Assembly (NCBI GenBank): GCA_002420005.1
Contig: DIHE01000171.1
Location: 204,148-268,147, forward strand
DNA length: 64,000 nt
Origin: Holophagales bacterium UBA5704
Lineage (GTDB): Bacteria; Acidobacteriota; Thermoanaerobaculia; Multivoradales; UBA5704
Reading direction: 5' to 3'
A model generated the notes under the pieces. That model did no database searches. It saw nothing but the letters and a program-made list of their open reading frames with translations, and was not told the origin of the DNA. The translations under genes were made by a program, and so were the position numbers. Numbering within the stretch: the stretch's first letter is position 1; every line of letters begins with the position of its first letter. Shown here one piece after another: positions 40,649 to 48,546 of this stretch.

Positions 40649-42637
40649 CTAGCGGGAATCCGCCGCCGCCAGGGCCGCCGCCAAGGCCGCCGGGCGCGCG
40701 GCGGCCTTGGCCCCGTGGCGCAGCCAGCGCAGGGCCTCGGCCCGTTCTCCCCGGGCGAGGAGTGCCTGGCCGAGCGCCAGGTAGGTCTTGGTGGCGGTGG
40801 GATCGATCTCCAGCGCGCGGCGCCAGCAGCCGAGAGCCTCGTCCACCTTGCCCCCCACCGCGTAGATCTCGCCCAGCTGATGCCAGCCGGCCGCGAGGTT
40901 CGGGCGCGCCGCGAGGGCCTTGCCCAGGTGGTGGACGGCTGCGCCGCTCCGTCCCTGCGCGGCGAGCAGGCGGCCCAGGTTGTACGTGGCTTCGATGCGG
41001 CCCGGGAACGCCGCGGTGAGCTTTTCGAGACGGGAGATCGCCGCGTCGATCCGCCCCTGGGCGGCCTCGGCGAGGGCCAGCCATTCCAAGGCCTGCGGAT
41101 GGTCCGGGTGGCTCTCCAGGATGGTGGTGAGGGTGCGCTCCGCGGCGGCGGCACGGCCGCTCCGGATCTGTGCCTGTGCCAGGTCGAGCCAGGGCTCGAT
41201 CTCGGCCGGCCGCACCTCGGGGAGCTTGTCTTCGAGATAGGGGAGGGCCTCGCCTTCGACGCCTGCGCGCAGGACCGCGGCCGCCCGGTAGATCTGAGCG
41301 AGGGCTCCCGCCGGGCCGCCGGGGAGAACGATCAGGTCGACCAGCACCGGGTCCTCCTCGGCGCGCGGGGCGAGCAGCGCGGGGCCGCCCGGCGTCCGGG
41401 TGATCTTGTGATCGGTCATCACCACGTGCACCACGTCCTCGGTGCGCCGCTTCGGCATGTGGCAGGACACGCAGTCTCCAGGGCCGGCACCGGCCGCGTG
41501 CTCCGGCCGGGTGCACGCCTCGCGGCCGTGGCAGCTCTCGCAGACGCCGCGGAAGAAGCCGGCCTTCGTCCGCTCCGGGATCCGCTTGTGCGGATCGTGG
41601 CAGGTGAGGCAGGAGAGCTTGCCGCCGCTCTCCAGAAAGCAGCGGCTCTGCTGCAGGCGGTAGGGGTGGTGGTTGATCTCGAAGCGATCGGCCGGGTCCT
41701 TGCCCTCCTCGCGCACGTCCACCTGGACCAGGTAGTCGGCGAGCGGCTCGGCGGGCCGGTGGGAGAAGTCGCCGCGGCCGAAACGGCGCAACCCCGGAAT
41801 CGCCACCGAAGGCTGCAGATGGCACCCCTGGCAGACCTCGTCGCGCCGCGCCGGAGGAAGGCGGCCGGAGTTGAAGATGCTCGCCCGGATCTCCTCGCGC
41901 AGGCCGATGCCGCCCAGCGCCAGGCCTACGTGCTCGGCGCCCGGTCCATGGCAGCGCTGGCAGCCGATCCCTTCCGGCATCTCCGCCGGGAAGACCTGCG
42001 GCGCACCGTAGGCGTCACCGCCCGCCGGGAGGTCCGGATAGGCGTTGTGGCAGAAGATGCACTCGCGCCGCACCCGCCGCAGCACGCCTTCGTGGTCCGG
42101 CCGGTCGAACCCCGGCGCCATGCCCCAGCGCCCTTCCTGGGTGTACCAGGCGAGCGGAAGCTGATAGAGCTCGCCGCCGGGCGTCTGATAAAGGTAGGTC
42201 CGCGCGTGGTCTCCCGAGCCGAGAATCCAGTCCACCGGGGTCTCGAAGACGTTGATCGGCCGTCCGTCCGGTCCACTCTGCCAGCGCTGGAAGAGCAGGC
42301 GGCCCTCGCGCCGCGTCATCTGGAAGAGCTGCCCGGACGGGTTGTGCACGAACGGACGGGCCGCGAGGTCCTCGATCTCCACCGCCGGCCGAGGCTTCTG
42401 GAAAGCCCGTCCCATCCCTTTGAGGGCGAAGGATTTGGCGATGTCCACATGGCACAGGGCGCAGGCGCGGTCGGCGACGTAGCCCGGCGCCGCACCCGTC
42501 GTGGGGGGGAAGCCGAACGCGGCGAGGTCGTCCACCACGGAGACGGCGGGGGCGGGGGCGGGGGCGGGAGCCTGCGCCTGCGCGAGGAGCAGCGGGGCGG
42601 CGAGGGCCACGGCCCGGGAGAGGCGCGGCGAGTGCAT
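40649..42637 (-). CDS. seven-heme cytochrome c with C-terminal TPR domain
   Basis: About 662 aa. ATG 42637 is chosen because it begins a signal peptide (LSRAVALAAPLLLAQAQA); upstream residues in the open frame are antisense to the neighbouring gene. Seven CxxCH heme sites are visible: CALCH, CIFCH, CQRCH, CQGCH, CLTCH, CESCH and CVSCH, all in the first 400 residues. Several other His (for example HHPYR) may be distal ligands. The spacing resembles cytochrome c554-like multiheme proteins. The last 220 residues form TPRs (EATYNLGRLLAAQG, AGWHQLGEIYAVGG, KTYLALGQALLARG). It should be a periplasmic electron carrier; the TPRs suggest docking to a partner. No reductase catalytic subunit is nearby. 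Confidence 0.88.
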   Translation of the reverse strand: MHSPRLSRAVALAAPLLLAQAQAPAPAPAPAVSVVDDLAAFGFPPTTGAAPGYVADRACALCHVDIAKSFALKGMGRAFQKPRPAVEIEDLAARPFVHNPSGQLFQMTRREGRLLFQRWQSGPDGRPINVFETPVDWILGSGDHARTYLYQTPGGELYQLPLAWYTQEGRWGMAPGFDRPDHEGVLRRVRRECIFCHNAYPDLPAGGDAYGAPQVFPAEMPEGIGCQRCHGPGAEHVGLALGGIGLREEIRASIFNSGRLPPARRDEVCQGCHLQPSVAIPGLRRFGRGDFSHRPAEPLADYLVQVDVREEGKDPADRFEINHHPYRLQQSRCFLESGGKLSCLTCHDPHKRIPERTKAGFFRGVCESCHGREACTRPEHAAGAGPGDCVSCHMPKRRTEDVVHVVMTDHKITRTPGGPALLAPRAEEDPVLVDLIVLPGGPAGALAQIYRAAAVLRAGVEGEALPYLEDKLPEVRPAEIEPWLDLAQAQIRSGRAAAAERTLTTILESHPDHPQALEWLALAEAAQGRIDAAISRLEKLTAAFPGRIEATYNLGRLLAAQGRSGAAVHHLGKALAARPNLAAGWHQLGEIYAVGGKVDEALGCWRRALEIDPTATKTYLALGQALLARGERAEALRWLRHGAKAAARPAALAAALAAADSR

Positions 42638-42728
42638 CGCGTAGACAGAATAGCAGACGCCTTCAGGTCCGTCGTCCAGCCGGTCTGGAGGACGCTGCCT
42701 TCGCCGGACGGCAGAAGGTCCGGGCTGG

Positions 42729-44741
42729 TTACCGCCGAGCCCAGGCGTTCGCCGACACGGCGGTCTCGATCCTCTTCTGCTCGCCGAGCCGGGTCTCGCC
42801 GCGGAGCAGGTCGGCGAAGGGAACCGTCCGCAGCTCGTGGCAGGGCACGAGCACGAGGTGCTCGGCGGTCGCGAGGGCCGCCTCCGCGGGACCGAGGAGT
42901 CTCTGGTACAGGCCGGCTCGCGAGAAGACCGCGAGGTTGTCGCGCAGGGAAGGGGAGACCGGGAAGCTCTGGAAGCCGGCCCCGGGGGCTCCGGCGGGGT
43001 GGAGAAGGAAGAGGCGTTCGGCGCCTTCGTCCACGGACCAGGTGAGGAGGAGCGATCCCGGGGCGAGCGCAGCCCGCAGGGCTTCGAGGGAGAGCGGGCC
43101 GGCCAGCTCGTCGCGCCGCGCATCGAGACCGGCGAGCTCGCCGACGAGCCGGTCGATCTCGTCCCGGTCCCGCGAGGTGCTCAACCCGGCGAGGTGGTCG
43201 AGGAGGTCCGCCCGGGAGGATTCGACCGACTGGAGGCGGCGCGCGAGCTGTGCCGGGAGAGGCGGGACGGTGGAACGCACCCGGTGGCGCTCCAGGACCA
43301 GGAACGCCTCCTCGGCCCGTCCGTCCGCCAGGAGAACAGCCATGCAGTCCCGGGCGATCTCGCCGGGCGTGGCGCCGAGAATCTCGGCTTCCCCTTCACT
43401 CTCCGGCAGGCGTCCGAAGCGGGCCAGGGAGGCCGCGGCGCGGCAGAAGAAGGAGCCCGCCGGGCCGGTGCGCTCGGCGGCGCGATGGAGGATGGCCAGG
43501 TCGTACAGGGTCCCGGCTTCCCGGAAGGTGCCGGGGGCGAGCCGCTCGTAGGTGTCGAGGGCGTGGAGGAGCGCGGGCTCGGCGTCCCCGGGGAAGCCCA
43601 CCTCGAAGCCGACCCGGCCGAGCTCCCGCCAGCGGTCGGCGGATTCGAGGGTTCCGGGGTGCTCGTTCTCGCTGAGGCTGAGGAGCCGCCGGAGAACCGC
43701 GATCCGCACCTCCGGCCGATCCGGCGGGGCGGGGCTCGCCGGGCTGCCGGGGAGAGGGCGGGGAGGCGCGAGCGCCGCGGCCTCGCGGAGGAGACGGTCG
43801 CGGATGGCCCGGAGCTGCTTCAAGTACCGGTCCAGCTCCGCCGGATCGCCGCCGCTCCCCCGGCGGCTGCCCAGCTCCGCCGCCTCCTCCCGGACCAGCT
43901 GGATCAGGTAGACGCTCTGGGGCGCGAGGCGGGACCGCAGGGAGAGGGATTGGCGGAAGAAGTCCTCCATGGCGGCCAGGTCCCCCCGGTTGGCGGCGAT
44001 CGCGGCGAGCTGCGCCAGGTCGCGCGCCTCCTGCAGGCTCCCGGGCCGGGTCTCGGCCATCGCCTCGCGGTAGCAATGCTCGGCGCGCTCCCAGTTGTGC
44101 CGCCAGAGGAAGGTCTCGCCCCAGGCGCGCCACAGCGCCGCTTTGGCGGCGCCGGAGGACCGGCGCAGGGCGTCCTCGAAGGTGGCATCCGCCTCGGGCC
44201 AGCGGGCGGCCTCGGCCCAGGCCCGGCCGAGCTCCCCGAGGAGCCAGAGGGCCCGGGCGTCGGCGCCCGCCCGATCTTCCACCGCGACGGCGGCGAGCCA
44301 GGTGCGGGCGGCGCCGTCGGGATCTTTCGAAAAGGCGGTCGTCGCCTGGCGGAAGAGGCGCCAGGCATCCCCTGCGAGGGAGGAGGGCCGGGCCCGCAGC
44401 CGCCATGGACGCTGCGGCATGGCCCAGACCATCGGGACTCCGCGGCGCCGGCCGACCAGGGCGACCGGGCCGAGAGGCGCCTGCTCGGCTTCCACCTCGG
44501 CGAGCTGCTCGGGGGACGAGAGCGGGCCGCCGGGGGCTCCGGCGCGGCGCCAGGCGAGCAGCTCATCGCCGACCTGAAGCCGGGGGACGAGGTCCCCGGA
44601 AGCCGCTGGTGCCTCCGATCCGTCCTGCGCCGGCACCGCGAGGACCACCAGCCCGGCGGGCGGCTCCGCGGCGGCGTGGGTCGCCAGACCCAGGCTGAAC
44701 GCGAGCGCGAGCCGGGCGAAACGCTGGGATTTCCTGGTCAT
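42729..44741 (-). CDS. exported TPR protein with a truncated CHAT domain
   Basis: 670 aa from ATG 44741 with GGGAGG upstream; the open frame before it is antisense to the cyanophycinase gene. Signal peptide LALAFSLGLATHAAA. Residues about 110-530 are helical repeats of TPR type (WPEADATFEDALRRS, ERAEHCYREAMAE, GDAEPALLHALDTYERL). The end looks like the start of a CHAT protease domain: LLLTWSVDEGAERLFLLHP, then HLVLVPCHELRTVPFADLL. It stops about 30 residues later, before the catalytic His and Cys of CHAT enzymes. No other frame in 42638-42728 continues the domain. It is therefore probably catalytically dead or a decayed gene. It is divergent from the cyanophycin operon. Confidence 0.75.
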   Translation of the reverse strand: MTRKSQRFARLALAFSLGLATHAAAEPPAGLVVLAVPAQDGSEAPAASGDLVPRLQVGDELLAWRRAGAPGGPLSSPEQLAEVEAEQAPLGPVALVGRRRGVPMVWAMPQRPWRLRARPSSLAGDAWRLFRQATTAFSKDPDGAARTWLAAVAVEDRAGADARALWLLGELGRAWAEAARWPEADATFEDALRRSSGAAKAALWRAWGETFLWRHNWERAEHCYREAMAETRPGSLQEARDLAQLAAIAANRGDLAAMEDFFRQSLSLRSRLAPQSVYLIQLVREEAAELGSRRGSGGDPAELDRYLKQLRAIRDRLLREAAALAPPRPLPGSPASPAPPDRPEVRIAVLRRLLSLSENEHPGTLESADRWRELGRVGFEVGFPGDAEPALLHALDTYERLAPGTFREAGTLYDLAILHRAAERTGPAGSFFCRAAASLARFGRLPESEGEAEILGATPGEIARDCMAVLLADGRAEEAFLVLERHRVRSTVPPLPAQLARRLQSVESSRADLLDHLAGLSTSRDRDEIDRLVGELAGLDARRDELAGPLSLEALRAALAPGSLLLTWSVDEGAERLFLLHPAGAPGAGFQSFPVSPSLRDNLAVFSRAGLYQRLLGPAEAALATAEHLVLVPCHELRTVPFADLLRGETRLGEQKRIETAVSANAWARR

Positions 44742-44758
44742 CTCCGAGCCTCCCGTGG

Positions 44759-44786
44759 TTGACAGATCTCCGGAGGAGTGTACGAA
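44759..44786 (+). promoter_or_regulatory. candidate sigma-70 promoter of the cyanophycin operon
   Basis: TTGACA at 44759-44764 and TACGAA at 44781-44786 are separated by 16 bases, about 70 bases before the cyanophycinase ATG. The -35 is perfect, the -10 weak. Confidence 0.4.
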
Positions 44787-44858
44787 CGGCGCCGCCGGAG
44801 CGTCGTGGTAGGATCTGCGCGCCATTCGGCGGTCGAAACGAAACGTGGAGGGAACGGC

Positions 44859-45758
44859 ATGGAGAGCATTCCGGGGCCGGCGGCGAGCCGGGCAGGTCTG
44901 GTGATGGCCATCGGCGGAGCCGAGGACAAGATCCGCGAGCGGGTGATCCTGCGGCATTTCGTCGAGGCGTGCGGGGGACCCGACGCCCATCTGGTGATTC
45001 TGGCGACCGCCTCGGAGCTGCCGGAGACCGGGGAACGCTATGCCGACCTCTTCTATCAGCTCGAAGCCGACGCGGTGGACGTCCTGCGCGTCCGCACCCG
45101 CGAGGACGCCCTCGCCGCCGACGAGGAGACCCTGGACCTGCTCGAATATGCCACCGGCCTCTTCATGACCGGCGGCAGCCAGCTGCGCATCACCTCCGCC
45201 CTCGGCGGCACCCGCCTGGCCGAGGCGATCCAGCGCCGCCACCGGGCGGGGATGGTGGTCGCCGGCACCAGCGCCGGCGCCGCCGCGATCTCCGAGCACA
45301 TGATCTCGATGGGCGACGGGGGAGCCACCCCGCGCCGCCGCCTGGTGCAGATGGCCAAGGGGCTCGGCTTCGCGCCGAACGTGGTCATCGACCAGCACTT
45401 CCGCCGCCGCGACCGCCTCGGCCGGCTGCTCACCGCGCTGTCGTACAACCCGGAGCCGCTCGGCCTCGGGATCGACGAGGACACCGCGGCGGTGATCGAC
45501 GGCGACGTCCTGCACGTGCTCGGCTCGGGCGCGGTGACGGTGGTCGACGCCGCCGGCCTGCGCTACTCGGACGCCGACGGCGTCGATCAGACGCAGCCGA
45601 TCGCCATGCTCGGCATCAAGCTGGACTTCCTGACCTCCGGCTGCCGCTATGACCTGAGCCGGCGCCTCGGCCTGCCCCCGGTGGCGCGCGAGGTGCGCGG
45701 CGCGGCGGCGAGTATGGCCCCCGAACGCGAGCCCGAGACCGTGGAGAGCTGGACATGA
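44859..45758 (+). CDS. cphB: cyanophycinase (peptidase family S51)
   Basis: 299 aa from ATG 44859, 5 bases after GGAGGGA; an earlier ATG at 44778 adds unrelated residues. The nucleophile Ser138 sits in GTSAGA, and MAIGGAEDK at the N-terminus, LFMTGGSQ and IDQHFRRRDRLGRL match cyanophycinases. These hydrolyse cyanophycin (multi-L-arginyl-poly-L-aspartate) to beta-Asp-Arg dipeptides in the cytoplasm. No signal peptide is seen, so it is the intracellular form. The last codons overlap cphA as ATGA, which supports a shared transcript for breakdown and synthesis. Confidence 0.93.
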   Translation: MESIPGPAASRAGLVMAIGGAEDKIRERVILRHFVEACGGPDAHLVILATASELPETGERYADLFYQLEADAVDVLRVRTREDALAADEETLDLLEYATGLFMTGGSQLRITSALGGTRLAEAIQRRHRAGMVVAGTSAGAAAISEHMISMGDGGATPRRRLVQMAKGLGFAPNVVIDQHFRRRDRLGRLLTALSYNPEPLGLGIDEDTAAVIDGDVLHVLGSGAVTVVDAAGLRYSDADGVDQTQPIAMLGIKLDFLTSGCRYDLSRRLGLPPVAREVRGAAASMAPEREPETVESWT

Positions 45759-48535
45759 AGATCATCGACACCCGGGTCTATCGCGGCCCCAACCTGTACT
45801 CCCTGCGTAAGGTCATCCGTCTGCGCGTCGATCTCGGCGAGCTGGAGGCCTATCCCACCGGCCGCCTGCCCGGTTTTGTCGACCGGCTCCTCGAACGGGT
45901 TCCCTCGCTCGCCGAGCACACCTGCTCCTATGACGAGCCCGGCGGCTTCATCCGCCGGATGACCGAGGACGAGGGGACCTGGCTCGGCCATGTTCTGGAG
46001 CACGTGGCGATCGAGCTGCAGTGCCTCGCCGGCACCCCGGTCTCCTACGGCAAGACGCGCAGCTACGACCTGCCCACCGGCCAGTACAACGTGATCTACA
46101 GCTACGAGGAGGAGTCGGTCGGCCTGCGCGCGGGGGAGCTGGCGCTCGATCTGATCCGCCACCTCCTGCCGCCGGATCGCGCGGCGCACGATCCTTCGCC
46201 GTTCGACTTCCCGCAGGAGCTCGAACGCTTCATCCGCCGCGCCCAGCGCCGCGCCTTCGGGCCGTCCACCGCCTCCCTGGTCAACGCCGCCGAGCAGCGC
46301 GACATCCCCTGGATCCGCCTGAACGACCGCTCCCTCGTCCAGCTCGGGCACGGCAAGTACCAGCGGCGCATCCAGGCCACGGTGACCAGCGAGACGAAGC
46401 ACATCGCGGTCGAGATCGCCTCGGACAAGCGGCTGACCAACCAGATCCTCGAAGACCTCGGCCTGCCGGTGCCGCGCCAGCGCATCGTCGACGACGCCGA
46501 GGAGGCCGTCACGGCGGCGGAGCGCCTCGGCTATCCGGTCGTCGTCAAGCCGCTCGACGGCAACCACGGCCGCGGTGTCTCGATCAACCTCACCGATCCC
46601 GAGCAGGTGCGCGTGGCCTATGACAAGGCCTATGAGCGCTCGTCGAGCGTCATCGTGGAGACCTTCCAGACCGGCAACGACTACCGCATCCTGGTGGTCA
46701 ACGGCAAGGTGGTGGCGGTGGCCGAACGGGTCCCGGGCCACGTCGTGGGCGACGGCGTCCACACCGTCGGCGAGCTGGTCGAGATCGTCAACAGCGATCC
46801 GCGGCGCGGCGTCGGCCACGAGAAGGTGCTGACCCGGCTGGAGATCGACCACCAGGCGGAGCGCCTGCTGGAGCAGGCCGGGCTCACCGTCGCCTCGGTC
46901 CTGCCGGCGGGGGAGACGTTCTACCTGCGCTCCACCGGCAACCTGTCGACCGGCGGCACGGCGATCGACAAGACGGACGCGATCCACTACGACAACCGGA
47001 TCATGGCCGAGCGCGCGGTCAAGGCGGTCGGCCTGGACGTCGGCGGCGTCGACTACATCTCGCCGGACATCGCCCGCAGCTATCAGGATGTGGGCGGCTC
47101 GATCGTCGAGATCAACGCCGCGCCCGGCTTCCGCATGCACGTCGCCCCCACCGAAGGCAAGCCGCGCGACGTGGCGGGGCCGGTGATCGACATGCTGTTC
47201 CCCAAGGGCACGCCGTACCGCATCCCGATCGCCGCGATCACCGGCACGAACGGCAAGACCACGACCACACGCATGGTCGGCCACATCCTCAAGCTCTCCG
47301 GCTTTCACGTCGGGATGACCACCAGCGACGGCGTCTACATCGACGGCGAGCTGACCGTGAAGGGCGACATGACCGGCCCCTGGGCGAGCCATCTCGTGCT
47401 GCGCGATCCGAACGTGGACGCGGCGGTGCTGGAGACGGCGCGCGGCGGCATCGTGCGCTCCGGCCTGGGCTGGCGCAAGTGCAAGGTGGGCGCGGTGCTC
47501 AACATCGCCTCCGACCACCTCGGCATGGGCGGTGTCAACGACCTCGACGAGCTGGCGGAGATCAAGCAGGTGATCGCCGAGGTGGCGCAGGAGTACGTCG
47601 TGCTCAACGCCGACGACGAGCGGGCGGCGCGGATGGCCGAGCACAGCCCCGGCAAGCCGTTCTGGGTGACGATGAACCGCGAGAACGAACGGGTGCGCCG
47701 GCACATCCGCGAGCAGGGCAAGGCGGTGGTGCTGGAGGAGGGTCTGAACGGCCGGATGATCGTGCTCTATGACGGCGAGGAGCACATCCCCGTCCTCTGG
47801 GCGCGGCAGATCCCGGCGACGGTGGAAGGGCACGCCTTGCACAACGTGCAGAACGCCATGTTCGCCGCCGCCATCGCGCTCGCCCTGGGGATCAGCCTGG
47901 AGAACGTCCGCCAGGGGCTGCGCACCTTCACCACCGACTTCTACCAGACCCCGGGCCGGATGAACTTCTACAACGAGCATCCGTTCCGCGTGCTGCTCGA
48001 CTACGCGCACAACGCCCACGGCATGGCGTCGATGGCGCAGATGGTGCGCGACCTGACGGTGCACGGCCGGCGGATCGGCGTCATCTCCGCCCCGGGGGAC
48101 CGGCGCGACGAGGACATCCTCGACCTCGCCAGGGCCGCTGCGCGAGGCTTCGACCTCCTTCTGGTGCGTGAGGACGACAACTTGCGGGGCCGACGGCCCG
48201 GCGAGGTGGGAGCGCTGCTGCGCCAGGGCCTCCAGGCCGCCGGCTTCCCGGCGGATCGCATCGCAGATCAGATCTTCGCGGAGGAGGACGCCGTGCAGCG
48301 CGCCCTGGAGACCGCGCGGCCCGGCGACCTCGTGGTCATCTTCGGCGACAAGCTCGACCGCTGCTGGCAGCAGATCGTCAGCTTCGGCCGGACGGCCGAG
48401 GCCCCGGTCGGCGGAACCCCTGTGGCGCCGATCTTCGCCTCCCGGGAACAGGACCTGACCCCCTTGCCGCCCGTTCTCGCCCCGGAAAGCATGCCGTCCA
48501 CCCGCAGCAGCCGGGCGGGGGAGCACGACGACTGA
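45755..48535 (+). CDS. cphA: cyanophycin synthetase
   Basis: 926 aa, slightly longer than the usual 870-900. The N-terminal domain (MKIIDTRVYRGPNLYS) is followed by an ATP-grasp region about residues 210-480 (VVVKPLDGNHGRGVSI; EINAAPGFRMH), then a Mur-ligase-like domain with the P-loop GTNGKTTTTR at 497-506. CphA adds Asp to the backbone and Arg to the side chain of the growing polymer, using ATP twice per dipeptide. The C-terminal 30 residues are Pro/Ser-rich and not conserved. Start ATG overlaps cphB by 4 bases. Confidence 0.95.
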   Translation: MKIIDTRVYRGPNLYSLRKVIRLRVDLGELEAYPTGRLPGFVDRLLERVPSLAEHTCSYDEPGGFIRRMTEDEGTWLGHVLEHVAIELQCLAGTPVSYGKTRSYDLPTGQYNVIYSYEEESVGLRAGELALDLIRHLLPPDRAAHDPSPFDFPQELERFIRRAQRRAFGPSTASLVNAAEQRDIPWIRLNDRSLVQLGHGKYQRRIQATVTSETKHIAVEIASDKRLTNQILEDLGLPVPRQRIVDDAEEAVTAAERLGYPVVVKPLDGNHGRGVSINLTDPEQVRVAYDKAYERSSSVIVETFQTGNDYRILVVNGKVVAVAERVPGHVVGDGVHTVGELVEIVNSDPRRGVGHEKVLTRLEIDHQAERLLEQAGLTVASVLPAGETFYLRSTGNLSTGGTAIDKTDAIHYDNRIMAERAVKAVGLDVGGVDYISPDIARSYQDVGGSIVEINAAPGFRMHVAPTEGKPRDVAGPVIDMLFPKGTPYRIPIAAITGTNGKTTTTRMVGHILKLSGFHVGMTTSDGVYIDGELTVKGDMTGPWASHLVLRDPNVDAAVLETARGGIVRSGLGWRKCKVGAVLNIASDHLGMGGVNDLDELAEIKQVIAEVAQEYVVLNADDERAARMAEHSPGKPFWVTMNRENERVRRHIREQGKAVVLEEGLNGRMIVLYDGEEHIPVLWARQIPATVEGHALHNVQNAMFAAAIALALGISLENVRQGLRTFTTDFYQTPGRMNFYNEHPFRVLLDYAHNAHGMASMAQMVRDLTVHGRRIGVISAPGDRRDEDILDLARAAARGFDLLLVREDDNLRGRRPGEVGALLRQGLQAAGFPADRIADQIFAEEDAVQRALETARPGDLVVIFGDKLDRCWQQIVSFGRTAEAPVGGTPVAPIFASREQDLTPLPPVLAPESMPSTRSSRAGEHDD

Positions 48536-48546
48536 GGCCCCTCGCC

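Noticed and set aside
42638..42728. Continuation of the CHAT domain in another frame
   Set aside because: All three minus-strand frames were read; none shows CHAT His or Cys motifs.
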